Translations under genes and position numbers: made by a program
Shown here: piece by piece, positions 1 to 13,341 of the stretch
Layout: each line of letters opens with the position of its first letter
Numbering within the stretch: position 1 is the stretch's first letter
Assembly: GCA_964035795.1 (NCBI GenBank)
Contig: OZ038323.1
Location: 5,821,561 to 5,885,560, forward strand
Direction of reading: 5' to 3'
Source of the DNA: Pterobdella sp. o SKG-2022
Taxonomy: Eukaryota; Annelida; Clitellata; Hirudinida; Piscicolidae
DNA length: 64,000 nucleotides
Notes under the pieces: generated by a model
Databases searched by the model: none
What the model saw: the letters and a program-made list of their open reading frames with translations, nothing else
Told to the model about the DNA's origin: nothing

Positions 1-3000
1 GTAGCAGAAGGCTTTTTGAACAACTTACTGAACTTTGTGGCTACCTTGTTGTCTTGTACATCCACACTCGAACCAATGTTAACCTTTTCATCCTTGTGTC
101 TAAACATTTTCCCAAATCCAACTTTTTTTGGTTTGTCTGACAAGTTATCATTTGTCACCTTATTCTCTTCATTTTTTTTTTTATCCCCTTTCTTCAAAAC
201 ACCATAACCCTTCCTCAATTTCTCCCACCCCTGAATCAAATGATCACACAGATCTCCAGACTCTTTTTGAGGGATGAATTTTTTATGTTCTATTTCTTTA
301 TTTAGAGCCATAAACTCTTGTGGTTTTTTCTTATGCTCATCATCATCATCATTGTCGTCACTCGTTGAACAACTATCTACATCACCAACCCTCATGTACT
401 TAAGCACCACATTCCTACCATCCACAAACCCTGCAGCCCCCGAAGTCCGCTTAACTTTTTTTTCAGGGTTATTCTCTTTTTCAGTTTTATTATGTTCTTT
501 TTCGTCGTCATTTTTGTTGCCTTTTGAAATAAGTAAATGACTCAAAGACGATTTTTTCGTTGGTGTGGTAGTTTTAAGAAGCGAGGCATGAGTAATATGG
601 ATCGGTGACAAATATTTAGCTGGTGACGGTGTGATTCGAGTTCCTTTTGTCTTATCTTTTTCTAAGCTTTTAGGAGAAGACGAATTGATGGATGTAGGCT
701 GTAAATTTGTATACGGAGAGAACAAGTCAACGGGCGAAGACTTCAAGGGTGGAGTAATTTCTACATGAGGGTCATGGGTAGTGAGAAGTGGTGGTAGATA
801 TTTAACGGCAGATGGCACCAATCTTGTTTTGGCATACTGTGAATTGAGAGGAGCATTTTGAAAAGGAATTGAAGTAGACGTATTGCACTTTGTATCATGG
901 GAATCAAGGTTGGATGCTTGGTTGGAAGCTTTGAGAAAGGATGAACACTTACTGAGAGCATCCTCAACTTGTTCCAAGCGCTTACGACTCTTCATTAAGT
1001 AATTCTCATCTTCTTTTGATAATGACGAGTTTTCCAAATTTGTTTTTTTCATATTGGCATTCACCCAACTCTCAATGGGGCTCTTATTGAAGTGCGATTC
1101 CTTCAGCTTTGGTGTTCCTTCGAATACTTTTCTGTTGTTGTTGAATTTTTCTTGGAAATTTCTAGCATTATTCTCACAAACATTTTCGTTTGTTTCTAAA
1201 GAATTTTTGAAATATTTGAATGTTTCGTTTGTGCCAGTAGGGGCTGCAAATGAGGTTAAACCTTTAACTTTGAAATTATTTTGACGAGTTGCATCATCAT
1301 CATCATCCTCTTCTACCACGTCGTTTCTTATTGCACCATAAAACATATCTTCAATGGTTTTTTTAATGTTACCCTCTTCAATGATATTTTTAATTTTATC
1401 ATTTCCAAATTTGTCACCATCAATTTTAGCTACCCTATCATCTTCGCCATCAAACTTGATAGCTTCAAACCTCTCCTTACAACTTTTACTTTTCGAACTT
1501 CTTCTGTGATTTTTGCTCGAATTTCTTTTATTTTTGAGTACTTTCAAGTGGTTTGCAACGTTGAAAGTGACGGGTGGAGGAATACATTTCTGGTGGAATA
1601 AAGACGGTAAAGGCCATGGTGGCGAGGTAGGTGCTTCCCCCTCCACATTTCTCACAAGACTATTCATTGTACTGCAGGTTGAAATATTTAAATAAAAACA
1701 ACCATATAAAAACAAAAATTTTTAGTTTTTCTTTTTTACAAAAAAAGTATTTATACATTATAAAAATCAAACCTTTTGTATTCGCTTTGCAGTTTTTGTT
1801 TCTTGTTATTAACATCAGCGCAAGATGAAGACTTGACAATGCAAGGGGAGGGAACTGGACTGCGATTAAGCGACGCGAAATATTTGCTCTTTGGAGCCTC
1901 GTTCGCTTCATGGACTAATTGTGCGTTGTTTTTCCTAAGTTGTGTATTTTCTTCTATAACATTATCTCGAGTGTCAAGGTCTGTTTGAGATCTGATCTTT
2001 TTGTAAGAATTTATCAGGGAAGACAAGACTCTTTTTACAGGACTAACCTTGGTGAGTTTGAAAATAGATTTATTTTTAATCAAGTTATAGAGCTATGAAT
2101 CTACTAATTAATCTATAATACTTTCATAATTGATCATACATTCTGTTCAGATTTTAATAAGCTTAAAAATTATCATACGTTATTATACAATTTGGATATT
2201 CTATTTATTATGCCTACTATTTTAAAAATACAAATTAAAAATGAAAATCTATTGAAACTTGAAATGCTTAATACCTTGCCAAAGTCTGCATTTTTTTCAT
2301 TCAACTTTGCTTTGTTCTTGAAGTTGTTGATGCTAATGGCGTTATTCAAAGGATTGATAAACTTTGATTGGAAATTTTCAGTCTCTTTTGGCTCTTTACA
2401 AATTAAATTAAGTTTGATTACAGTATCTTTTTTCTCAAAAGCATCATTGCATTTATCAGCTAGATTATTGGCCTCTTCAAAAAAATTATTAATTACTTTC
2501 ATTTCAATAACTTCATCTTCTTTAGCGCCCTCATCTATTTCATTAACGAAACCATCAAGCTCCCCATTTTCATCTATTTCACCCTTCTTTATATCATCAT
2601 CAACATCAAAATCCGTTTGCAGCAATCCGGTTCGCTTGACAGGTGATGTAAGTTTGATGACGTTGACTTCATTAGAATCCTCATGCCCATTGTTAGCGGT
2701 TACAGATTCATCAAGGTCAGATACTTTAGACTTCACCTCAACCTTTGAAGTGACAGCAGGAAAGAAAGATTGCAATTGATTTTTAATTGTTGGATTATAT
2801 GAGGGTTCATCAATACCACCCAATTTAGAACTGAAACAGAGATCTTCACCATCACCACTATCATCATTATCATTATTATTGATAATGTTCGTTTTCTTGT
2901 CAGAAACAGAAACTTTTTCATTTTTATAATTTGTTCCGTTGGAGTCAAAAACTTCTTCATTTTTGTAACAGTTTGTTTTTGAAGCTTTATCATCATTATT

Positions 3001-6000
3001 CTCTATTGAAACTTCAAAAATGGAATCATTTTTATTTTTAATAAGTAATTCTTTTTTTTCCTTATTGATTGCTGAAATAACATTGGTTTCTGTTATAGCT
3101 TTCTTGTAAACTTTATCCATTTCTTGCAAGATATCTTTCTCAAAGCTACTTTGTTTCACATCACTTTCAATATCAACATCCTTTGTTTTCTTAACCTTAG
3201 CCAATTTATTTTTTTTCTTATTCTTAATACTCTTCTTCTTCTTCTTCTTCTTCTTCTTCTTCTTCTTCACCACACTTTTTTCTTTTTCATATGAATTAGC
3301 TAGTTCATCAATATCATCACAGCCATTCTCACCCACTTTCAACATAGCATCCAAGTCAACCTCATCATCATCATTAACATCCACCATACACTCAACAGGG
3401 TTATTTGAAGTAACAAGCTCACTTAAAGTGTGATTATTTTTGTACAGACACTTGATAACCTCCTGTGTTGTTTCTACAGTTTGCATAGATTGATTATCTT
3501 GTAGATGATTCTGATGTGTTTGTGGCTCTTTATGAATGGTTCTAATTTTGGGGAGTGGATTTGTATTAATTGGATGTATTAGGGGAGATAATACACTAGT
3601 GGATGTTACAGTAGAAGTCTGTATACATGTAGTGTTTATAGTGTACTTGTGTGTGATTGTGGCAGTTATGGTAGATGCCTTTAAACCAACAGAGCTTACT
3701 ATTGGAGTAACAGTAGTTATAGGGTTTTCAGTGGAGGTGATTGTGGTAGAGGGTTCTAATTTAGCATCAGATGCAAGTCTTGTGTGTACAGTAGGTTCCG
3801 TTTTGGAAGATATGAGAGATTTTAACCTAAGCAATGGATCTGGATTTCTGTTTGTTTTGAATGTGGCAGAATATTGGTTAGAGATTGAGTTCTTTTCTTC
3901 TAACTCATCTACACCATCAGTTTCACAAGGGAGGTTAGTTGAATTTTTTAATTTAACTAATAAGCCATTGATATTTTTTGTCTTATCCTCTTTTATGTCA
4001 ACATTTGTTTTAGAACTTGTTGTAGTAGATGTAGTTTGTGTAGTATCTGATGTGAAACATGCATTTTTTTCATTAATTGATGCAGGACATGTATTATTTT
4101 CAATAGTTGATGTAGTAACAGAACTTTGGATTTTGTTTGATGTAATAATGTCTGAACTGGTTGATTTTTTTATACCATTAGTTGCTAATTCACCTAAATT
4201 TTCAGTTGTTTCTTTTTTATTTGCTTTTTCATCTTTTTTAGCTTTAACATGCTTTTTATTCTTTTTTGTGAAACTGTTAGATGCTGAATCTGAAGACACT
4301 GGGGCTCTCTTCCGGCACCTCAATCTTGTGCTTATTGGTGATGGCTCAGCTTTTGGACTTTCAACTCTTTTTCTCGTTCTTGGAGCAACACTTTTCTTTT
4401 TATATTCTTTCTTATTTTTTGTTCTGATGTCGCTAACTTCACTGTCATCATCAAGATCAAACTTTTCTAAGTGTTCTCCAAAGGGATCCATAGCATCTTT
4501 TGTGTTGTCACTGTTGTCTTTCGAGGTGGTATCAATTGTATGAATTTCATTTCTTTTAGAACTTTTTGCAGTTTTTTTAGTTACAACATTGTTTTTGCAA
4601 CCTTCGAAACTAGTATTGGCATTTGGATCCTCTTGAAAATAATTTAAATTCAAATTTTCTGGGATTTTGAGAATTTCATCAGAATCTTTATCAGCAGATT
4701 TTGTATCTTCAGCAAATCGAATTTTATTTTGTTTACTAACAAAACTTGAATTTATTTTATATTTTAAACTTTTCTTTACAACTGAATAGGTGGGAAACTT
4801 CGGTGGTGAGTGCTTTTTTCTTGCAGTTCTTCGTGTTTTCCGATGTGGAGTTGTTTGAACAATAGACCTGTTTATAAAAAAAATTAATCTTCAATCAGGC
4901 ATTGAGTACATCAAAAATTTAATTAAACTTTTATAAAAACTATACAAATAGAATATTTAACATAGATTTTTCACATCTTTTTTTTTAAAAAACAACTCTA
5001 AAATTATATCTTACATTCATAATAGAAGTTCCAAAAAGAACAACCCAAACATAGCTCAACAACATTAATTGTATTTTATTAAACTCTAAAAATAGACACC
5101 AGATAATAAATTGACAATCAAAAATAAACAAACTAATCTCCCAAGGCCCTACTGACTACAACTACCAACTCAAATTACTAACAAGCAACACTTCAATACC
5201 TACCACATTGTACCATAAATTTATGGCCATCATGTTTGATACCTAATATTTTTTTTGTATCATACAAATAACACAAAAAAATCCTTAAAACCCTTACTTC
5301 AAAAAAAAAAATGAAAGCAAGAAAACCCTCATCACTACCTTCATAATTATGAGCTAACCAATAAAAAAAATATAGGTCCACCATAAGGTTACCAATGTCA
5401 AGTCAAAGCAACCTCAGTGATTTGAATAACTCAAAAATTTGCCTTAAAAGCAATCAAAAGCTGCATCATATGCACAGATATTCACTCAAAATGCAATTAC
5501 TTAATATACAACTAGATGTATGTTGACTTTCAGGCTTCCTACTCTTCCCATACTCTAACCTTACAAATCTCTCCTAAAATTGTATCAATAAAAATTGAAA
5601 TTGCAATCTACTCATCAATGCCTGTTACGTAAGCTTTACATCTCCCACAACCATTATATTTACATGCAACAAATTTTCTGATCTCTCTCAAAACATTGGA
5701 TTTATGGACCAAACACAGTCAAATTTCAGAATTTAAAAAAAGGCCAAATAGGATGCGGTTAAAAAATAATACTTAAAAAAACTTCGGCTTTCACACTGAG
5801 ATTAACAGAGCGAATAATAATTATAAAAGCTTATTTAGAACATAAAAAATTTGAAAAAAATCAGACCCTTAACGTATGTATCAATGAGTTTGAAATGAAA
5901 TAAGTATAATTACTTAGAACTTGAAATCAATTCTAGAGTGGTAGCCCTAAATTCCTTGATATAATCTTCAATTGATGTGCTTTGTTCATTTAACCGCTTA

Positions 6001-6032
6001 AAAATTTCTTTGCATTCAGCTGTCAAATCCAT
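1..6032 (-). CDS. Large Lys/Ser-rich, probably nuclear protein (5' part, four exons, runs off left edge)
   Basis: Exons on the minus strand: 6032-5914 (ATG at 6032), 4867-2275, 2047-1773 and 1671-<1. Each junction has GT..AG borders and the phases agree (2/1, 0/0, 2/1). About 1,550 codons are open without a stop, and the last exon (about 557 codons) leaves the window still open. The N-terminus is a short helical stretch (MDLTAECKEIFKRL). It is followed by a basic patch with TPHRKTRRTARKK, then very long low-complexity sequence rich in Lys, Ser, Thr, Asp and Asn. Other features are a poly-Lys tract coded by AAG repeats (3228-3270), several S/T-P sites and SPVKR motifs in exons 2 and 3. There is no signal peptide or membrane segment. 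The composition suggests a disordered nuclear or chromosome-associated protein regulated by phosphorylation (inference). The helix followed by a TPxxKxRR patch loosely recalls the INCENP N-terminus, but I cannot identify it. The 3' exons, which would decide this, lie outside the window. Confidence 0.72.
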
Positions 6033-7057
6033 TTTTGTGATTATAATGATAATAATTCAAAAAGAAAATTAAAACTTTCAAATTATTTCCATGAACATTT
6101 AAATGCAAATACCGCCCAAGTATTTTGAATTTAATTTTATCGAAAAAGCGCTGTACTTTAAAATCTAATTTTTGTCTCATTGAGTATTTTACATACATTG
6201 AGAAACAACCTATATTTTATTTCATTCCACTATAAAAAAAAATATGTGATAGATTTAAAACATTTAAAAAAAGAGTGCTATTTTAGAATCCAAACCATCC
6301 TAGATCCAGACGGTAATATGAAAAAAACAAAATTTGTTCACTTGTAATTTCCAAAATATTCATTTTGAATAAAGTATGGAGAATTACTGATTTCAAATAG
6401 AAAGTTTTGTCAAAAATTAGTTTAAAACAATCCAAACTAGTTCCAAAAAATTAAAAAAGAGCTAACGCATGTTAGTTGAAGAAATTTTTTTGTTAAATTA
6501 AGTAAGTTTTACAAAAAAAAAACATAAAAAATTAGTTCTATTGAGCTTAAAACTCAATTTATTTGTAAAAACTTTTTCTAGTATCAATTTCTCCGACCCT
6601 CTTCAGATATATATTATGAATTGACGGCTCTTGTCAGTTGGCGAATCTTTTTCAAATGATTTCAACAGGTAAACTCTCATCATTGATTGTTGAATTTTTT
6701 TCACAAGCACCTTACGCTTACTTTAGAAAGCCTAACTATTTTTTACTTGACCAATAGGATTAAAGCAGACTTGGGCCAGATGTTAGGCATTCTATAGTAA
6801 GCGTGAACTTCCACTCACTTTAAAATTGTTGTCTTTTTGTGGAGGTTGAAGATGGCCTAAGTTAATTTACTTTATAATGAAAATCTAGTTTTCATAAGTA
6901 TAAAACAATTTTTTAGAAAACAATCAATAATTTGAAACTACAAATTAAATTGTTTTTTCAACTTGAAATTTTTTTATAGAATTTGTTTTATATGTCGACG
7001 TAAGCGTCTTACGCGATTGGGACATTTTCATTTGAAGTTGTGAAAAATTAAAAGAAA
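6033..7057. other. Intergenic, possible divergent promoter region
   Basis: AT-rich sequence between the start of the minus-strand gene at 6032 and a small plus-strand ORF at 7058. I see no clear TATA box or repeat that would define a promoter. The arrangement would allow a shared upstream region if the 7058 ORF is a real first exon. Confidence 0.3.
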
Positions 7058-7153
7058 ATGGATAGATTGTGGGCTCAAAAAATTGCTTTAAAGAAATCTT
7101 TGGTTAAAAAAACTAATAATACTGGAAGTAATTTTATTTTGACGGAGGGGTAA
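7058..7153 (+). CDS. Short ORF, possible first exon of an unknown gene
   Basis: An ATG in an AAA-rich context opens a 31-codon frame starting MDRLWAQKIALKKSLVKK and ending at TAA. A donor-like GG|GTAAAAG overlaps the stop codon, so this could be a first coding exon rather than a complete gene. No convincing second exon was found downstream. It diverges from the gene starting at 6032. Equally likely to be chance. Confidence 0.2.
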   Translation: MDRLWAQKIALKKSLVKKTNNTGSNFILTEG

Positions 7154-7550
7154 AAGCATTAAAGGTTTGAATTTTTATATTAATATGTTTCATATTTTAG
7201 TTTCTAACACTAACTCTATTTAAAAAATTTACAGTTTAAATTAATTTCATAGCTTTATACCTTCCTTCATTGTCTTGTTTATTACGACAGCTTGTTTTGC
7301 TTTCAACGTCTTCGTTTCAAAAATTTTATAACGGCCAATAATTTATTAAATTGATTAATGGCTTATTTTGTTATACTTTTTAATATTGAGTTTATGAAAT
7401 TTCTTAGTTCATTTTTAAATTGTACTTTTTAAATTCTATTTTTAAATTGTTTATTTTTAAATCGTTCACTTTGAACTGCTTGTTTATGTCTTCGGATTCT
7501 TTTTTGAAAAGGTCTCTTCACATAATAGACTTTTATTAACAAAATAGAGA

Positions 7551-7750
7551 AATACTGCAAATTATTTGAACACTGAAGGTAATTTTATTAAGTACAAAGC
7601 TTTTCGTTAACAAAGTAACATTATCAAGTACGTTAAAATTCAGACACCGTTGTTTATATTCTGACCAAAGATAATGAAATGTTACTTTGTTAACGAACAG
7701 CTTTGTACTTAATAAAATTACCTTCAGTGTTCAAATAATTTGCAGTATTT
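7551..7750. mobile_element. Foldback (MITE-like) element, family 1 copy 1
   Basis: The left arm begins AATACTGCAAATTATTTGAA and continues through GTACAAAGC and TTAACAAAGTAAC. The right arm (about 7665-7750) is its near-perfect reverse complement, around a spacer of about 35 bases. Arms are about 80 bp and there is no coding capacity. A second copy lies at 61989-62161, so this is a dispersed non-autonomous inverted-repeat element. Confidence 0.75.
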
Positions 7751-8560
7751 ACTTTGGCTAAAGAAGATTAAGATAGAGAAAATTTATTAATCAGAACAAC
7801 TAACGCTAATGGTTATAACTATAATACGAACCAACCAATTTATTAAAGCACTATATACATATAGTTACGCAGTCACTTCAGTTTATTTTTAAATATGAAA
7901 AAGTTTTAGATTGTTTACTTCATGTTTATTTTTTCAACTTGTTTGTTTTTAACTTTTTTGTTTTTAACTTTCATTTTTAATTCGTTTATAGAAAATTTTT
8001 TATTCATTGTTTTTAAATGTTAACTAAAGTTTCCATTTATGGTAATATTCACTTCATGAAATAATTGATAGTTGAATTAATTAGTTATTTCGTATTTTAT
8101 GGAAGTTTCTAGTTATGTATTTTTTCAGTTTGCTTCATTTATAACTTTTAAAAAATTGAAGAATTTTTTTTTACCTGTAACATATTTCTTACCAATACTT
8201 ATTTCGAAGAATTTTATTTATAAAATTGAATCATTTCAGAGTTTTAATTAGTAATGTTCTTGTGAATATGGCCACTCGAAGTGTCGTCGGTTCTTTATGA
8301 AATTTCAAATATTCAAACGATGTTTGACAATTTGAAAAATAGAATGAATATTTTGTTGTATATCATTAAAGAAATAAAGTGATGAAAATACGCTATCAAA
8401 AAGAAAAGGTTGGAAGCCGAAGAAGACCCCCAACTCAACTTACTTTTTTTCTACATCTGTTTCAACAGTCACGAACAACATCAGCTCAAATCTCATCAAT
8501 AAAAATATTTATTTTCTTAAACTTCAGCTTTATTTTCTTGAAATTCATCAAAATTTCTTT
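7751..8560. other. No gene recognised
   Basis: T-rich sequence with short repeats of GTTTATTTTTAA type. No splice-bounded coding exon or repeat family could be identified. Confidence 0.4.
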
Positions 8561-8569
8561 ATCTTAAAC

Positions 8570-9795
8570 TTATCAACATTGGGCTCGTCCAAATCACGTG
8601 CAAAAGTTTTGAAAGTTCTCTCCATCACTTCTATATCTTCCTTCTCCACCAAAAAATCTTTTTACACTCATAAATCAAATGCGACAACCATTTTAAATCA
8701 CCCGGGAACATCAGGATCTTTACTTTTTTTTAAGTCTACTAACTCTGTCATTTTCAACCTTTCGAGTTTTGAACAAAACTACTTGATTTCACCGTTGAAA
8801 CTTTTTAACATCAAATCTGTCTCAACAAAATCTTGCCAACCAGCAGAACTATAATAGTTATAATCGGTTTCAACATGACCATAAAATAAACATCTGCAAT
8901 GAAAATCAGCGCCTTCTTCGACACATATTTTGTTTTTTTCAACGTTCCAAATCAATTTTTGACTGGTACTCACCAAATTTTTTTTTTGACTGCAATAAGA
9001 TCAAGCTTTTAATAGGTTTTTTTACAGCCCGTCTCAACTTAAATTCTTCTCACTGCTCAAATTGTCAAGTGCGTTGCAGCAGCAAATGAAAACAACCAGA
9101 ACTTGTCCAAGATCTGCTGCATAAAATTTGAGAAAAAGCCAAGCCAATCATTCGGCTTACTCCAGAAACTGCCCTGAATTTAGTAAACAGAATCTGCTTA
9201 AACAGAAAAAATATTCTTATTCTATGTTGCTTTTTTTCAAAAAGTAATACTCCTCAAGTCCGGACTTTAATCTCTGGTCCATCATTAAAAAATCAACTCA
9301 TTCTCGATGCCATCTCATCTCCGTCGTTTCACTTGTTTGCTTTCATTTAAGCTTTGATCACTTCGAACTATTGCAAGATTGCACTATAATATATGTTCTG
9401 ATTACAGCGTTCTACATTAACATCGTCAACCCAGAAAACCTAGTGATAGGATTACCTTCATTTTACAAACATGATTTTCGCCACTTGTTTATAAAATAAG
9501 ATCTACTATAATCGATTTAAACTTTTTAACTTATCCTTCTTTTACCGAAAGTATTTCCTCTTTGACCATCTCCCATATAGTAGTAAATGACTTGAATTAT
9601 CGCTAAATATCCAGCCAGTCGAACCCACTTTTTTAGCAGCTCTCAGAACACAGTATGATTCAAATCATCGACTTTTCCACATATTTTTAAGCAAAATTTT
9701 TGACCTTGATAGCTTCCGCCAATTACCTGCCCACCGTTATGCAAACTTAATTTGAAGTCAAACAGCTTTTCAAATTGCTTTTTTTCAAGCTCCAT
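8570..9795 (-). pseudogene. Degenerate coding remnants, unidentified
   Basis: Several minus-strand stretches read like decayed protein. One frame at 9795-9643 starts at ATG (MELEKKQFEKLF) and runs 50 codons to a TGA. It continues in the same frame past the stop with protein-like sequence (ELLKKWVRLAGYL) to about 9516. A second stretch at 8976-8779 contains ICVEEGADFHCRC and a Tyr-rich segment, then degenerates downstream. I do not recognise a family. It may be an old transposon or a dead gene; the frames are interrupted too often to be functional. Confidence 0.25.
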
Positions 9796-10698
9796 GACTA
9801 TGGAATCTTCAACCTTAACCTACCTTTATCACTTCGAAAAACTTGCAATTTCTTGCAGGCACGGTGCTCGAATTAACTCTTTGTATAAGGGTTATTCGAT
9901 TTTCATGAATAGAGAAATAGTCGCCAAAAATAGGGCAAGAAAAAAAGTAAGGTTGAAGAATGAAAAAAGTGATGAAAAATTTAGATGTGTAGAATTTTTA
10001 TGGAAAATGTGGAAAACCAGTCAATTTTTGAAAAGGTAAAATTGATTATGTAATAAAGTGCAAAAAAGCGAGGCAGCAAAAAGAGTTTGACTACACATAC
10101 AAATAAACGTAAATTCTTCTCCGATCTGGTTTTCAAAAATCTTTGAACTGATCTTGTGAAAAAAGCGAAATTAATTGAAAAGTGGAGAATTTTAATGGCA
10201 TAAAAATAAATGAAAAATTCTAAGGCTTTTGAGGGAAAATCGTATCTGTACAAAGCAGATTTAAACTTGCACTGCTGGAAATGGTGCAAAAAAGCTTTGT
10301 TTTTGACAAATATCTTAGTATAAAGAAAAATTTAAAAAACAGAATCTAATGTTTTTGGTCCATTATTAAGCTAAGGATAATTGTCCAACCATGTGTTTCG
10401 AACAAATGTTTTTATTAGATTCAGTAAATAATGTTATGACAAGAAATCAATTTTGTATACTGAATCACTTTTAAAGGAAAATATGGATAGTTGAAGCTTT
10501 TAAAAATTTCTGAAATTTTTCGAATTTATTCTTTTTGTTTTGTAACAAAATGTGCATTGTAGAAACTTTTGATTATTGGCTTTTGTTCCGGTCAAGGTTT
10601 GTGATGTTTTTTTTGGAACTTTTAGATCAATTTTTTAATTATTTTTTTTGCTAACAAAATTAACTTTTTCAAAAATCAATCTGCTCTTATTACCATAG

Positions 10699-11333
10699 AT
10701 CTAAATTGTTGGAACCAGGTTAACAACAGGCGGTATACTGAAGCTCTGCAATTGAAAATAAACACTGTTGGAAAATGCAAAGCCCATTGTTTAGACTACA
10801 ATCAAATTGGAAATAACTGTTCTGTTTTTTCAGCCAGTAACAGTTTTTTCCGTCAATCAGCTTTTTCAAGAGAAAAAACTATCTGATTACAGTGTGGGCA
10901 CTTTTTGTCTGATGATTGTGAAGGTGGTTAATTATGATTTCAAAAAAAAACTACAGATGGTTTTTTAGTTTTTTTTTGTAAGACTTAATACAATAAGAAA
11001 ATCAAATTTGTTTCGAAGCATAATTGTTGGGAATTGAAAACCCTCCCAGACATCATAACAAAGGTCCCCGCTGATAACGGGAATGATTGCAAGAGAACAC
11101 GCCTTGAATCTCCTCAATGCTCTGTAATAAATTGGAATAAAACAACTTTTGAGTTGTTTTCAAGAGTTGAAGAAATTTGGAGTTTGAAACAAAGATGTAA
11201 AAGTCAGTTGGAAAGACTTTGCCGTTTCAAGTTGCAAGATATACACAGAGAGTTACGCAACTTTTCACCAAAAATATTGCTTCAAAAATCAATGTCTTAT
11301 GTACTTAAAAACTGGAGTGTGTTCAATGAATAA
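10699..11333 (+). pseudogene. PAN/apple-like domain locus 1, degenerate
   Basis: Exon 1 from 10699 reads NCWNQVNNRRYTEAL, then CKAHC and NCSVF, and ends at TGA 10884. Exon 2 from about 11022 reads NCWELKTL, ADNGNDCKRT and WSLKQRCK. The C-x3-C core and spacing match the loci at 16230 and 18041, where each exon encodes one PAN-like domain. Exon 1 reaches a stop before its donor, exon 2 has lost cysteines kept in its relatives, and no third exon was found. PAN domains are secreted carbohydrate- or protein-binding modules. I read this as a decayed family member, though alternative exons cannot be excluded. Confidence 0.5.
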
Positions 11334-11339
11334 GAGTTG

Positions 11340-12230
11340 TCAAAAAATTAATAAAATGAGCTAAAAAATGTGTATAGAGACGGCACCTCACCATCATCAT
11401 TTTCAAACTCAGATAAAAAAATCAATAAGTTCACAACTCTTGGCTTTTATTGCACTTATTCATTCAATGAATAGGTAAGTCGACCTTCAGCTGCTCCAAA
11501 TTTATTCCATTGATAGAACTACATTTTTGCTTCGTTTGAACAATTAGTTTTCAGATTTATGAAAATGCTTCAATGAAACCATAAGAAAAACTATTTTGGA
11601 ATCACGACAAAAATAGATCACGAGAAAACCCTGAAGTCTTTGCCTGGAGCAAGTCGGAAGCTTGAAAATTCTCTGCACCTTTCAATTATGTTCTGCGTCG
11701 ACGTCTCGAAGCTCATTTTTGAAAAAGTTAACATAAGAAAAGATAAATATTTATAAAACCATTCGTTAGAAAATATAAAAGAATGTTTTTTCTTATTGAT
11801 GCATTCTATTAAATAACTAGGCAAATATTTTTTTAACAATTGTGTCAAAACTTGTTTTTGCAAGTATATTGTGTTAGAGATAAATGAATACATAAATAAA
11901 AGTGAATGATATTTGAAAATTGATTTTTTGGGAGCATAGACTAATATAAATCCTCTGAAAAATTCAAAATGAAAAAAACAACAAATAATATTCAAAACTT
12001 CAGCCTGATATTAAATGACTCGCTATTACTACGTGGTTGTGATTATTATTTGGCAGATCCAATTTAACTGGTTTGTTTTAGGTAACATGATTATGAAACA
12101 CATTTTTACACAAAGAAATTAACATTATCTCACTGCCAATACTACTACTACTGGTTTTTTTACAAAAATTTACTATAGGATAATAATGACTAGTGATTAG
12201 ATCATTAGTTTTTCAGAAGGTTGTATTTTT
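11340..12230. other. No gene recognised
   Basis: AT-rich sequence without a splice-supported exon, recognisable transposon or tandem repeat. Confidence 0.35.
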
Positions 12231-12237
12231 TAGATTG

Positions 12238-12311
12238 CTCTAGAATATTCTATTTTTTTCACTGTTCTAGAATATTCTGTTCTAGATTTTTTTCACTATA
12301 AAGTATATAAA
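12238..12311 (+). promoter_or_regulatory. Heat-shock-type promoter (HSEs plus TATA) without a recognised gene
   Basis: Two heat-shock-element clusters: CTCTAGAATATTCTA (12238-12252) and TTCTAGAATATTC (12265-12277). The second is three perfect alternating 5-bp units and is followed by a further TTC. Ten bases beyond the last half-site lies TATAAAG (12297), then a second TATATAAA. This HSE-then-TATA spacing is the classic layout of animal hsp promoters bound by HSF trimers. Downstream there is only an 18-codon ORF (12362-12418, MKLQFLTLLQFCC) and no chaperone sequence, so the promoter looks orphaned or belongs to an unrecognised transcript. Confidence 0.45.
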
Positions 12312-12419
12312 CAGATTCACATCTCACAGTCTGTTTCTATCTTTGGTTGATTATCAAATTAATGAAACTTCAATTTTTGACTCTATTGCAGTTTTGTTGC
12401 AAAAAACGTACTAGTTAAA

Positions 12420-13340
12420 GCGCTGTTAACTTTTTGGAAGAGAGGATTGATAAATATGGGTTAGATAGGGTGAATAAACTAGTGACACAAAAAATTTAGT
12501 GTGGGTAAATTTAAAATTAGAAAAAAAGATAGAAACAAAAATTCAAATTTGTTTCATCTCATCTCGTTTCACACCAGGTTCTTTTGTTTTGATGACGAAC
12601 CTTTAGCGGAACCTGTCCTAGAGAAAACGTATACTTCAAATAAAAAAAATTGAAACTTTTTTCAAAAGAAACAACGCATAATTAAAATGAATCAATGAAA
12701 CATCGAATTTAATGAAATACACAGATTAAGAAACAATATCATACAAATGAAAGGGTTTATACGCTCAAATAAAAGAGCAATTGTAAGAGGAAGATCCCGG
12801 GTAAAGATGCAACTAGCAAATAAAAGTTTCTGATAATCATTAGTTAAAATAGAAAAATTACCAGCATAAATTTATATTGATGATAGAGATAAAAGTTTGA
12901 AGAATAGAAAATGTCGAAGATGAATACTGAACTTGACATGTCTGGAAGCCTGTCTGTAAGGGTTGACTGCGTTAATGATCCTGTTGTAGCTTTTGGAATT
13001 ATTGGTCTGGTGTTTTGAGTCTAGTTATAGGTTTATTGCAGATTATTTGGTTGATAAAGGGTTTTTAATGTTGAAATATTTTATTGATTAAGTAGTTAAT
13101 TTTTTTCTATTAAAACCTTTCAAGAAAGTACACGAAAAGTTTTATTCAATGCAATAGTACTTTGGTCCTTAATTCTTGCTAGCGTTCGAAGCATATTTTT
13201 AAGTTCGTAAAAATAAAACTTCGAGAAAATAAAGAAAAAATAAAAAATAAATATCTTGTTGCATTTAATCAGTTCGTACTCGGATATAACACGGAAATAT
13301 ATAAATTTTTTCAATGATTTTTCTATATACAATAGGATTC
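12420..13340. other. No gene recognised
   Basis: AT-rich sequence. It contains a short open stretch near 12560-12640 (FDDEPLAEP) with no splice or homology support. Nothing else stands out. Confidence 0.3.
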
Positions 13341-13341
13341 T

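Noticed and set aside
3536..4543. 335-codon plus-strand frame rich in Val and Leu
   Set aside because: Antisense of the 2275-4867 exon; its composition mirrors Lys/Ser/Asn codons of the real gene.
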